Shown piece by piece: positions 17,415 through 24,748 of a DNA stretch of 53,949 nt (position 1 is its first letter; each line of letters starts with the position of its first letter). The translations under genes were made by a program, and so were the position numbers. Below the pieces are notes generated by a model, which was given only the letters and a program-made list of their open reading frames with translations, was not told where the DNA came from and did no database searches. The DNA lies in contig NZ_FOQG01000022.1 of NCBI RefSeq assembly GCF_900113685.1, positions 1 to 53,949 on the forward strand, in the 5' to 3' direction. The stretch is from Nocardioides psychrotolerans (GTDB lineage: Bacteria; Actinomycetota; Actinomycetes; Propionibacteriales; Nocardioidaceae).

Positions 17415-18575
17415 TCACGCCCGCAGCTCAGCCGCAGCCAGCCGTCGTACGCCGTCGGTGATGGTGTCGCGCTCCTTGCAGAACGCCCAGCGCACCAGCT
17501 GACGACCGGCGTCCTGGTCGTCGTAGAACACCTGGGCCGGGATCGCGACGACGCCGGCTCGCTCGGGCAGCGCCTCGCAGAACGACAGCCCGTCGGGCCA
17601 GCCGAGGTGGGTGATGTCGGTGGAGGCGAAGTAGGTGCCCGCGGGTGGTCGCACCGGCAGCCCGGCGTCGGCCAGGCCCTCGCAGAGCAGGTCGCGCCGG
17701 GACTGGAGGTCGGCCGCGAGCCGGCGGGGGAAGTCGGGCTCCTCGTCCAGTGCCTGCGCGACCGCGGGTTGGAGCGGCGAGCCGGAGGTGAAGGTCAGCC
17801 ACTGCTTGGCCGCCAGCACCGCGCCCACGAGCGCGGCCGGACCGGTCGCCCAGCCGACCTTCCAGCCGGTGAACGAGTAGGACTTGCCGACGCTCGACAA
17901 CGTCAGCGTGCGCTCGCGCATCCCGGGCAGGGTCGCGATCGGCACGTGCTCGTGGTGGTCGTAGACGAGGTGCTCGTAGACCTCGTCGGTGATCACGACC
18001 AGGTCGTGCTCGACCGCCACCTGCGCGACGGCGGCCAGCTCCTCGCGGGTCAGCACCGTGCCGGTCGGGTTGTGCGGCGAGTTGAGGAGCACGAAGCGCG
18101 TCGCCGGTGTCACGGCGGCGCGCAACGCGGCCACGTCGAGCCGGAAGTCCGGGGCGCGCAGGGTGACCGGTCGGCGGATGCCGCCGGACATCTGGATCAT
18201 CGCCACGTAGGAGTCGTAGTAGGGCTCGAGCACGATGATCTCGTCGCCCGGGTCGACCAGTCCCAGCAGCGCCGCGGCCACGGCCTCGGTGCAGCCGGTG
18301 GTCACGACGACCTCGCGGTCCGGGTCCAGCGAGATGCCGTAGTGGCGCTGCTGGTGCCGCGCGATCGCCTCGCGCAGTGCGGGAACGCCGATCCCCGGGG
18401 CGTACTGGTTGGCCCCGGACCGCAGGGCCTCGCCCGCGCGGGCGATCGTCGATGCCGGGCCGTCCACGTCGGGGAACCCCTGGCCCAGGTTGAGCGCCCC
18501 GGTCCTGATCGCCAGCGCCGACATGGTCGAGAAGATCGTGGGCGGGATGCCGTCGAGCCGGTGTGCGAGCGCCAT
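17415..18575 (-). CDS. Class I/II PLP-dependent aminotransferase
   Basis: This 386-residue fold-type I aminotransferase has NLGQGFPDVDGP at the N-terminus, NSPHNPTGTVL (substrate/PLP-binding Asn), ITDEVYEHL (Asp for the pyridine nitrogen) and the lysine motif TLSSVGKSYSFTGWKVGW. The GQGFPD lead is typical of methionine/kynurenine aminotransferase-like and DapC-like enzymes, so the amino-acid substrate cannot be fixed. ATG 18575 is supported by a -10 TAGGGT 7 nt upstream and absence of an SD. It is divergent from pyrE across 49 bp. Confidence 0.9.
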   Translation of the reverse strand: MALAHRLDGIPPTIFSTMSALAIRTGALNLGQGFPDVDGPASTIARAGEALRSGANQYAPGIGVPALREAIARHQQRHYGISLDPDREVVVTTGCTEAVAAALLGLVDPGDEIIVLEPYYDSYVAMIQMSGGIRRPVTLRAPDFRLDVAALRAAVTPATRFVLLNSPHNPTGTVLTREELAAVAQVAVEHDLVVITDEVYEHLVYDHHEHVPIATLPGMRERTLTLSSVGKSYSFTGWKVGWATGPAALVGAVLAAKQWLTFTSGSPLQPAVAQALDEEPDFPRRLAADLQSRRDLLCEGLADAGLPVRPPAGTYFASTDITHLGWPDGLSFCEALPERAGVVAIPAQVFYDDQDAGRQLVRWAFCKERDTITDGVRRLAAAELRA

Positions 18576-18582
18576 GCGTTTC

Positions 18583-18588
18583 ACCCTA
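18583..18588 (-). promoter_or_regulatory. -10 element TAGGGT of the aminotransferase gene
   Basis: TAGGGT on the minus strand ends 7 nt before ATG 18575, with no Shine-Dalgarno between. This is the leaderless geometry. Confidence 0.5.
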
Positions 18589-18612
18589 CGGGGGACCAGG
18601 CACACCAGCCGC

Positions 18613-18618
18613 TAGCCT
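18613..18618 (+). promoter_or_regulatory. -10 element TAGCCT of pyrE
   Basis: TAGCCT lies 6 nt before the pyrE GTG at 18625. No ribosome-binding site is present, so pyrE mRNA is probably leaderless. The divergent aminotransferase -10 lies 24 bp away. Confidence 0.5.
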
Positions 18619-18624
18619 CGTCCC

Positions 18625-19167
18625 GTGACCGACGCCGCCACCCCGGACCCCATGCTCGCCGCCGACATCGACGCCTGCTCCCGGCTGACGGGGGAGTTCA
18701 CCCTCCGCTCGGGCCAGCTGTCCTCGGAGTACTTCGACAAGTACCTCTTCGAGGCCCAGCCCGCCCTGCTGGCCCGCGTGGCCGCCCAGATGGTGCCGCT
18801 GCTGCCCGAGCGCAGCGAGCTGCTCGGCGGTCTCGAGCTCGGCGGCATCCCGATCGCGACCATGGTCAGCAGCATGACCGGGACGCCGGGGCTGTTCGTG
18901 CGCAAGAAGGCCAAGGAGTACGGCACCTGCAAGCTGGCCGAGGGCCCCGACGTGGCGGGCCGCTACGTCACGATCATCGAGGACGTCATCACGACGGGCG
19001 GCGCCGTCCGTGACGCGACGCAGGCGCTGCGCGCCGCCGGTGCGATCGTCGAGGTGGTCGTGTGCGCGATCGACCGCAGCCCGGTGGAGGAGAACCCGCT
19101 CGCGGACGTGGGGCTCGAGGTGCGTGCCGTCCTCACCAAGGCCGACCTGGACGCCGCCCGCGGCTAG
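18625..19167 (+). CDS. pyrE: Orotate phosphoribosyltransferase
   Basis: This 180-residue protein catalyses orotate + PRPP to orotidine-5'-phosphate in pyrimidine synthesis. The PRPP motif VTIIEDVITTGGAV sits near residue 113, and FVRKKAKEYGT and GLELGGIPIAT are family landmarks. The length is slightly short but within the range of actinobacterial PyrE. GTG 18625 is fixed by the -10 just upstream. Its TAG overlaps the convergent dedA-type gene stop in CTAG. No other pyr genes are in the window. Confidence 0.95.
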   Translation: MTDAATPDPMLAADIDACSRLTGEFTLRSGQLSSEYFDKYLFEAQPALLARVAAQMVPLLPERSELLGGLELGGIPIATMVSSMTGTPGLFVRKKAKEYGTCKLAEGPDVAGRYVTIIEDVITTGGAVRDATQALRAAGAIVEVVVCAIDRSPVEENPLADVGLEVRAVLTKADLDAARG

Positions 19168-19880
19168 GCCTGCTCGGCGCCGCTCTCGTCCTGGTCGGCG
19201 TGGTTGAGCTCGCGGCGGTGCTTGATGCCCTCGTAGGCCAGCGGGGCCACGGTGAAGACCAGGATCGCGATCATCGCGTAGTCGATGTTGTCGCCGACCG
19301 CGGGGAAGGTGCGCCCGAGGAAGTAGCCCAGCATCGTGATGCTGAAGACCCACAGCACGGCACCGACGGCGCTCCACTGGAAGAAGCGGCGCCGCTCCAT
19401 CTGGGTCACGCCGGCCACGACGGTGATGTAGGTGCGCACGAACGGGACGAAGCGCCCGATGACCAGCGCCTTGTTGCCGTGCCTGTCGAAGAACGCAGAG
19501 GTGTTGTCGAAGTACTTCTTCTTCAGGATGCGGCCGTCGCGGTGGTAGAGCGGTGGCCCGACCCTGCGCCCGATCTCGTAGCCGACGACGTTGCCGAGGA
19601 AGGCCGCGATCGACATCAGGACCAGCGCGATGGCGAGCTCGACGCCCGGCGTGCCGATGCCGAGAACCTCGATCTGCTGACCAGCGATGAAGAGCCCCAG
19701 GGCGAAGAGCAACGTGTCACCGGGCAGGAACGGGAAGAACAGCCCGCACTCCACGAAGATGATCGCCAGGCTGATCCAGATCAGGCTGCCCCCGAAGCTC
19801 TCGAGCAACCACTCCGGCTCCATCCACTTGATGCCGAGCAGCAGGGGATGGAGATCGGGCAGCACCGCCAGGAGGCTCAC
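19164..19880 (-). CDS. DedA family membrane protein
   Basis: This 238-residue protein has the DedA/VTT signature: ECGLFFPFLPGDTLLFALG in the first re-entrant segment, IGRRVGPPLYHRDGR, then GRFVPFVRTYITVVAGVTQM in the second. Five to six membrane segments are visible and the tail is charged. DedA proteins are undecaprenyl-phosphate or phospholipid flippase candidates. GTG 19880 has a -10 TACCGT 6 nt upstream. The gene ends in the same CTAG as pyrE and starts 32 bp from the divergent methyltransferase gene. Confidence 0.93.
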   Translation of the reverse strand: MSLLAVLPDLHPLLLGIKWMEPEWLLESFGGSLIWISLAIIFVECGLFFPFLPGDTLLFALGLFIAGQQIEVLGIGTPGVELAIALVLMSIAAFLGNVVGYEIGRRVGPPLYHRDGRILKKKYFDNTSAFFDRHGNKALVIGRFVPFVRTYITVVAGVTQMERRRFFQWSAVGAVLWVFSITMLGYFLGRTFPAVGDNIDYAMIAILVFTVAPLAYEGIKHRRELNHADQDESGAEQA

Positions 19881-19886
19881 GGGAGA

Positions 19887-19892
19887 ACGGTA
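19887..19892 (-). promoter_or_regulatory. -10 element TACCGT of the dedA-type gene
   Basis: TACCGT on the minus strand lies 6 nt before GTG 19880. It is separated by only 7 bp from the -10 of the divergent methyltransferase gene. Confidence 0.45.
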
Positions 19893-19899
19893 CCTGCCG

Positions 19900-19905
19900 T
19901 AGGGT
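19900..19905 (+). promoter_or_regulatory. -10 element TAGGGT of the SpoU methyltransferase gene
   Basis: TAGGGT lies 7 nt before GTG 19913, supporting the longer start. Its -35 region would fall inside the start of the dedA-type gene. Confidence 0.5.
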
Positions 19906-19912
19906 CACCGCC

Positions 19913-20641
19913 GTGCCCGCTCTCACCCCTGAGATCCCCCTGATCCGGGCGCGGGGTGAACAGCCGATGGACGACGACGAGCGCCGGGCGCCGTACGACC
20001 CGATGCCGCACGGTCCGGCCGAGGTCGGCGTGGGCCCGTGGGAGGGCCCGCTGCCCGAGGGCGCGCAGTACGACGAGCAGCTCCTGGCCGAGGGCGACCG
20101 GCGCAACGTGGTCGACCGCTACCGCTACTGGAGCATGGCGGCGATCGTCGCCGACCTCGACCTGCGCCGCCACGACTTCCACGTCGCCATCGAGAACTGG
20201 CAGCACGACTTCAACATCGGCACGATCGTCCGCTCCGCCAACGCCTTCCTCGCCGCCGAGGTGCACATCGTCGGCAACCGACGGTGGAACAGGCGCGGCG
20301 CGATGGTCACCGACCGCTACCAGCACGTCCGGCACCACGCGACGGCCGCGGACCTGGCCGCCTACCTGCGTGAGCACGACGTCCGCCTGCTGGGGATCGA
20401 CAACCTGCCCGGCAGCGAGCACCTCGAGACGATGGAGGTGCCGCGGCGGGTCTGCTTCCTCTTCGGGCAGGAGGGTCCCGGCCTTTCCGAGACGGCCCGC
20501 GAGGCGTGCGACGGCACGTTCTCGATCGCGCAGTTCGGCTCGACCCGCTCGATCAACGCCTCGGCCGCTGCCGCGATCGCCATGCACGCCTGGGTTCGCA
20601 CGCACGCCGACCTCTCGGCCGACGACAACTGGCGCGGCTAG
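19913..20641 (+). CDS. TrmH/SpoU family RNA 2'-O-methyltransferase
   Basis: This 242-residue SPOUT methyltransferase carries the three SpoU motifs in order: FNIGTIVRSANAF, FLFGQEGPGLS and SINASAAAAIAMHAW. The last two build the trefoil knot that binds SAM. It lacks the N-terminal L30e-like RNA-binding domain of RlmB/TsnR and instead has about 85 residues of charged lead. The RNA target (tRNA or rRNA) is not determinable. The start GTG 19913 is supported by the upstream -10; ATG 19967 is an alternative. It converges on the broken sigma gene across 7 bp. Confidence 0.9.
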   Translation: MPALTPEIPLIRARGEQPMDDDERRAPYDPMPHGPAEVGVGPWEGPLPEGAQYDEQLLAEGDRRNVVDRYRYWSMAAIVADLDLRRHDFHVAIENWQHDFNIGTIVRSANAFLAAEVHIVGNRRWNRRGAMVTDRYQHVRHHATAADLAAYLREHDVRLLGIDNLPGSEHLETMEVPRRVCFLFGQEGPGLSETAREACDGTFSIAQFGSTRSINASAAAAIAMHAWVRTHADLSADDNWRG

Positions 20642-20648
20642 CGCGGCG

Positions 20649-21019
20649 TCAGTGCTCGGCCAGCACCTGCTGGAGCCGCTCGACGCCACGGCTGGAGTGG
20701 CTCTTGACCGTGCCCTCGGCGATCCGGAGCTTGACCGCGGTCTCGGCGACCGAGAGCCCCAGCCAGTGCCGCAGCACCACGACCTTGCGCTGCATCTCCG
20801 GGAGGTCCTGGAGCGCGTCGAAGAGCGCCGAGCGTTCCTCGGGCGGCAGGCCGGTGCGGGCGGCGCGGTCGTGGCCGTCCAGCCCCGGCTTCTCCTGGTT
20901 GCGCCACGGTCGGCGGCGCGGTTCCAGTCGCCGCACACGGCATACGCGATCCGGCGCAGGTGGACCTGGCGGGCGGCCACGAAGTCGGTGAACTCCACGT
21001 CCCGAGAGGAGATCGTCAT
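20649..21019 (-). pseudogene. SigE-family RNA polymerase sigma factor, deleted and frameshifted
   Basis: The frame from ATG 21019 gives 37 residues typical of a SigE-family ECF N-terminus (EFTDFVAARQVHLRRIAYAV ending CGDWNRAAD). At about 20909 the homology jumps to another frame, which gives 86 residues: PWRNQEKPGLDGHD, then the whole of region 4 with LPEMQRKVVVLRHWLGLS and the helix-turn-helix GTVKSHSSRGVERLQ. Roughly 45 residues covering regions 2.2-2.4, which bind core polymerase and the -10, are missing and the frame is lost. The start codon overlaps the stop of the membrane protein gene upstream. It is probably a true deletion; an assembly error is the alternative. Confidence 0.75.
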
Positions 21020-21876
21020 CGCAGGCCCTCTCCGCCGGCGTACTGGCTGCGGGCGTAGGAGAGGAGCTCCTCGAAGGTGTTGCCCACCACGTCGATCGGT
21101 GGTGTGTAGATGACATCGAGGTCGCCGTCGACGACGCGCCAGACGACGAAGTAGCCCTGGCCGTCCTCGGCGGCGGTGACGATCGCGGCGCCGGTCGGCT
21201 CGCCGGGACCCGCGAACGTGGCGCCAAGCTGCGGGTCGTCGGTGCGCTGGAGGACCTCGCTGCCGGGACCCGCGACGACCTCGCCGATGTCGGTCAGGAC
21301 CAGGGTCTCGGGCCAACCGTTGTTGCCGCCGGTGGTCAGGTCCGCCTGGTCGGCGACGTAGTCGGCGAAGCTCGCCCACCCGTTGCTGGGCACGGACTCG
21401 GAGTAGCCGAACTGCAGCTGCCCGTCGGATCGCCGGAGCGTGGCGATGACCCACGCCCGCCGACCCTCGAAGGTGACGTCGAGGGCTGCGGAGGCCTGAG
21501 GCGCCTCGTAGTCGAAGGGGTTGTCGACGCGCTCGTGCACCACCGCGTCGAGGCGGACCTCGAACTCGCCGTCGCGGTAGCGGATCGGGACCATCTCGTC
21601 GGTCCACGGCGCCTGGCTGGGCGGGGCCGCGGGCGTCGTCTCGGCCGTGGGCGTCGGTGTCGGGTCGGCCGCGACGTCGGGGGAGGCGTCCGGGGACGTG
21701 CCGCCCGTGACGGAGAGGACCACGGTCAGCGCGACGGCTCCCGCCGCAGCAGCGACAGCGCCCGTCAGGCCGCGCCGGCGACGAAGGGCGCCACGTCCGG
21801 CGCTCAGGTGGTCGTCGACCGGGCGCGGCGCAGGGCCGTCCCCGAAGCTGCGCTCGAGCTCGCCGGTGAGGTTCAT
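21016..21876 (-). CDS. Single-pass membrane protein associated with the sigma-factor remnant
   Basis: This 286-residue protein has a cytosolic N-terminus (MNLTGELERSFGDGPAPRP) with an Arg-rich GRGALRRRRG just before a single membrane helix (about 38-60). A Thr/Pro-rich spacer and an extracellular domain with several Trp residues follow. Proteins of this layout commonly accompany SigE-family sigma factors and may act as anti-sigma or sensor partners. Both ends overlap neighbours by 4 bp (ATGA): DUF2867 upstream and the sigma remnant downstream. With its sigma factor broken, its role may be lost. Confidence 0.75.
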   Translation of the reverse strand: MNLTGELERSFGDGPAPRPVDDHLSAGRGALRRRRGLTGAVAAAAGAVALTVVLSVTGGTSPDASPDVAADPTPTPTAETTPAAPPSQAPWTDEMVPIRYRDGEFEVRLDAVVHERVDNPFDYEAPQASAALDVTFEGRRAWVIATLRRSDGQLQFGYSESVPSNGWASFADYVADQADLTTGGNNGWPETLVLTDIGEVVAGPGSEVLQRTDDPQLGATFAGPGEPTGAAIVTAAEDGQGYFVVWRVVDGDLDVIYTPPIDVVGNTFEELLSYARSQYAGGEGLR

Positions 21877-22382
21877 ACCTGGTCTACGGGCCAGCTCCCC
21901 GATCGGTTGTCACGGGCGAGGTCGTGCAGCAGCCGGCGGTGGGTCAGCTCGAGGACGGCCTCGCGGGCGGGTAGGTCGGCCAGCAGGTAGGCCGCTCCCA
22001 GCAGTCCGCTCGGGTCCAGGCGCACCGTCTGGCGCACGAGGCAGCCCTCCACGTCCGGCAGCACGTCGGTGAGCAGGGTGACGGTGCCGGGCGCGCGCAC
22101 CTCGGCGACCAGCACCAGGTGCCGCTGCTCGAGGTCGGCCTCGGCGACCCGCCAGAAGCCGGCGCGGTCGCCGGTCGCGAGCAGGGCCGTGTCGGGAGGG
22201 GGCCACGCCCGGCCCGCGCCGCCGACGAGCCGGTCGATCCCGCCGCGTACGACGAACGGTGCCGCGTCGACGTACCACTGCGGGCCGGCACGGCCCGACG
22301 CGACGACTGCCCATGCCTGCTGGGCAGGCACGGGCAGTCGTGACTCACGCGTGGTGGTCCTCAGGGTGCTCTGGCGACGCAT
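21873..22382 (-). CDS. DUF2867 family protein
   Basis: This 169-residue protein matches DUF2867: an early PAQQAWAVVASGR, then GDRAGFWRVAEADLEQRHLVLVAEVRAPG, and a C-terminal HRRLLHDLARD. The fold is START/SRPBCC-like and may bind small hydrophobic ligands. The biochemical role is unknown. ATG 22382 has a -10 TAGCCT 6 nt upstream. It leads the operon with the membrane protein and sigma remnant through a 4-bp overlap. Confidence 0.8.
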   Translation of the reverse strand: MRRQSTLRTTTRESRLPVPAQQAWAVVASGRAGPQWYVDAAPFVVRGGIDRLVGGAGRAWPPPDTALLATGDRAGFWRVAEADLEQRHLVLVAEVRAPGTVTLLTDVLPDVEGCLVRQTVRLDPSGLLGAAYLLADLPAREAVLELTHRRLLHDLARDNRSGSWPVDQV

Positions 22383-22388
22383 GCCTTG

Positions 22389-22394
22389 AGGCTA
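22389..22394 (-). promoter_or_regulatory. -10 element TAGCCT of the DUF2867 operon
   Basis: TAGCCT on the minus strand lies 6 nt before ATG 22382, in the 32-bp gap after the carboxypeptidase gene. It suggests a separate leaderless transcript for the three-gene operon. Confidence 0.5.
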
Positions 22395-22414
22395 CGTCGT
22401 GGTCCGGGAACCCC

Positions 22415-24571
22415 TCAGGCGCGGCGGCGGCACTCCCCGAGGTCGACCTGCTTGACCTGGCCGCGGTCGATGAAGACGCGCATGCTCTGCAGCACCTTGC
22501 CGTTCTTCTCGCAGGTGAGGCGGTAGCTCTCGCGCTTGCCCTGGGTGGTCACGACCTTCGCGTCGAAGAACGACTCCGTGAGGGTGTAGGACGGAGCGAC
22601 CGAGGCGTAGTTGATGACCCGCAGGACGTAGGTGCCGGCCTCGGGGTTCGGCAGCTCGACCATCTCCTTCTCGCCCGGGAGACCGCCGGAGGTGCCGACC
22701 TCGACGAGCTCGCCGCCCTGCTTGCGGAAGACCGTCAGGTCGAGGTCGTCCGGCGTCGGCCAGTCGAGCTCGGTGCGCCACAGGTCGACGCCCGCCGGGA
22801 CGGTGAAGGTGGTGTCGGTGAACCCGTTGGGGGCCGGCGTGGTCTCCTCGATCACCTTGACCGACGAGGGCTTCACGGCGGTCATCTGGTAGGTCCGCGG
22901 CTGCACGACGGGGCGGGTGGAGGGGTTGACGATCATCGAGAAGGGACCGGCGCCGCCCACGCGGACCGGGGTGTTGATCCGGTCGCGGAAGGAGGACTCC
23001 CAGGTGGGGGTCTGGAAGGTCTTGGAGAGCCGGATCACCGCGCCCTTCGGCGCCGTGCCCCTGATGACACCGCTGAAGCGGGTGTCGACGGCGTGCTCGA
23101 GAGCGACGAGGTAGGCCTCGCGATTGCCCTTGCCGGCGTACTTCCCGGCACCGACGTACTCGTCGACGACCTCGGGGAACGGCGGGTGGAACTCGTTCTC
23201 GCCGATCTCGAAGGTGTAGCCGAAGCCGCCGGTCGCGTTGTAGGACCAGTCCTCGGTGGTGCCGGTGGTGTCGTAGAGCTGCCAGCCGTGGATGTTGGCG
23301 TAGCCGTTGGCGGCCGTCATCTTCGCACCGAGCTGCTTGAGGGCCGTCTCGTCCGGGGCGTCACCGACGGGCAGGCCGTCGAAGCCGATGGTGCTCGGGT
23401 TGACGCCGTTGGGGCGCAGCACGAGGTTGGAGAAGGTGTGGTTGGAGATCAACATCGTGACCTGGCGGCTGGAGACGAGGTCCTGGATGTTCTTGGTCTC
23501 AGGCTCCGAGAACGGACCGGCGCCGCGGTAGGTCGGGTCGGCCAGACCGGTGGACACCTCCTGGGCGTCGGGCACTGGCCCGGCTGCGCCGGGGCCGCCC
23601 CAGAAGCCGCCGTAGTTGCGGTTGAGGTCCACACCGAGGCCGAACCCGCCGTTGCTGTTGAGCGTGAGTGCGCAGGTGCCGTCCGGGGTGTCCTGGCCGT
23701 CCACGACGCGGCAGTTCTTGCGCTTGTAGGCCTGGCCCGGGGTGGCCAGGATCGAGGTGCTGCCACCCAGGGGGTCGCTGTCGTTGAGCGCGCGCAGGTC
23801 GACGAACTCACCGTCGGTGCGCGAGAGGTCGAAGCCGTCGACGTTGACGACGGGCACGACCATGACGCGGCCGCGGTCGAGCAGCGACGTGATGCGCTTG
23901 TTGGTGCCGTAGCCCTTCGCGAGGTCGACGGCGAACTCCATGGCGAGCTCGCCCGAGGGCCACTCACGGGCGTGGTGGACGCCCATCAGGAGGAACGTCG
24001 GCTGGCCGCTGAGGGGCGCGCGGACGTTGCGGCCGATCTCCACGCCGTAGACGGTGCGGCCGTCGAGGCTGGGGCGCTTCAGCGCGAACTTCCTGACCAG
24101 CGTCGGGTGCTCCTTGGCCAGCGCAGCCATGTCCGCGTTGTAGTCCTCGAGGGTGCGGTAGTCGGTGTTGCCCGACGGCAGCTCCGAGCGCGAGACACGG
24201 GCGGCGTAGGCCTCGTTGATCTCGGCGATCTCGACGCCGCGCTTCACCAGGTCCGCGATGCGCACGTCGTAGGTGAAGCCGGCCGCCGTCAGTGCCGCGA
24301 CGTCGGCCGGCGTGTGCAGCACGACCTCGACGTAGTCGTGGCCGGCGTGCTCGGTGAGGTCGAGTCCCAGCTTCTGCAGGCGAGCCTTGTCGCCGCGGGT
24401 CGGGGTGTCGACCGTGACGAGCTGGGGGGCGAACAGGTCCAGGACCGCGGCGGTGGGCGGCGTGGCCTGGGTGGGCTGGGTCAGCATCGTCGCGGTCAGG
24501 GCCAGGGTGGCGGCCCCTGCTGCGAGGGCGGTGCGGGACCGCGTGCGGGACCGAAGGGGACGGCGGATCAT
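22415..24571 (-). CDS. Secreted M14 family zinc carboxypeptidase
   Basis: This 718-residue exported peptidase begins with a Sec-type signal (basic head, then LAAGAATLALTATMLT, cut near PTQATPP). The M14 catalytic domain holds the zinc pair MGVHHAREWPSGE (HxxE), DLNRNYGGFW for the carboxylate, the third ligand in LISNHTFSNLVLR and the general-base Glu in GYTFEIGENEFHPP. A C-terminal beta-rich region (from about residue 510) resembles the prepeptidase C-terminal/proprotein-convertase P-like fold. ATG 24571 follows AGGAG. It is divergent from the aldolase gene over 177 bp. Confidence 0.93.
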   Translation of the reverse strand: MIRRPLRSRTRSRTALAAGAATLALTATMLTQPTQATPPTAAVLDLFAPQLVTVDTPTRGDKARLQKLGLDLTEHAGHDYVEVVLHTPADVAALTAAGFTYDVRIADLVKRGVEIAEINEAYAARVSRSELPSGNTDYRTLEDYNADMAALAKEHPTLVRKFALKRPSLDGRTVYGVEIGRNVRAPLSGQPTFLLMGVHHAREWPSGELAMEFAVDLAKGYGTNKRITSLLDRGRVMVVPVVNVDGFDLSRTDGEFVDLRALNDSDPLGGSTSILATPGQAYKRKNCRVVDGQDTPDGTCALTLNSNGGFGLGVDLNRNYGGFWGGPGAAGPVPDAQEVSTGLADPTYRGAGPFSEPETKNIQDLVSSRQVTMLISNHTFSNLVLRPNGVNPSTIGFDGLPVGDAPDETALKQLGAKMTAANGYANIHGWQLYDTTGTTEDWSYNATGGFGYTFEIGENEFHPPFPEVVDEYVGAGKYAGKGNREAYLVALEHAVDTRFSGVIRGTAPKGAVIRLSKTFQTPTWESSFRDRINTPVRVGGAGPFSMIVNPSTRPVVQPRTYQMTAVKPSSVKVIEETTPAPNGFTDTTFTVPAGVDLWRTELDWPTPDDLDLTVFRKQGGELVEVGTSGGLPGEKEMVELPNPEAGTYVLRVINYASVAPSYTLTESFFDAKVVTTQGKRESYRLTCEKNGKVLQSMRVFIDRGQVKQVDLGECRRRA

Positions 24572-24668
24572 CGTCGAGCTCCTGAGGGTGTGGCTGGGCC
24601 GAGACATCTGCCCAGGCAACGCACGAGGCGTCCCGAGGTCACGCGTGATCCTCGCCTCGGGTGACCCG

Positions 24669-24701
24669 CCGGCAGTCCACCGGCAGTCCACGGGCAGCCA
24701 C
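24669..24701. repeat. 11-bp direct repeats next to the aldolase -10
   Basis: Two perfect tandem copies of ccggcagtcca (24669-24679, 24680-24690) and a degenerate third (cgggcagccac) run directly up to the TAGGGT -10 of the aldolase gene. The 11-bp period places the copies on one DNA face, so an operator is possible. Confidence 0.7.
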
Positions 24702-24707
24702 TAGGGT
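24702..24707 (+). promoter_or_regulatory. -10 element TAGGGT of the aldolase gene
   Basis: TAGGGT lies 41 nt before ATG 24749, which leaves a leader of about 35 nt carrying GAGGAG near 24733. Unlike many neighbours this gene has a leader with a ribosome site. Confidence 0.45.
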
Positions 24708-24748
24708 GGCGTTCGACGCCCACTGTCAGCCCGAGGAGCACACCCGAG

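Noticed and set aside
22259..24664. An 801-residue plus-strand open frame
   Set aside because: It is antisense to the M14 carboxypeptidase with full zinc motifs and a signal peptide.
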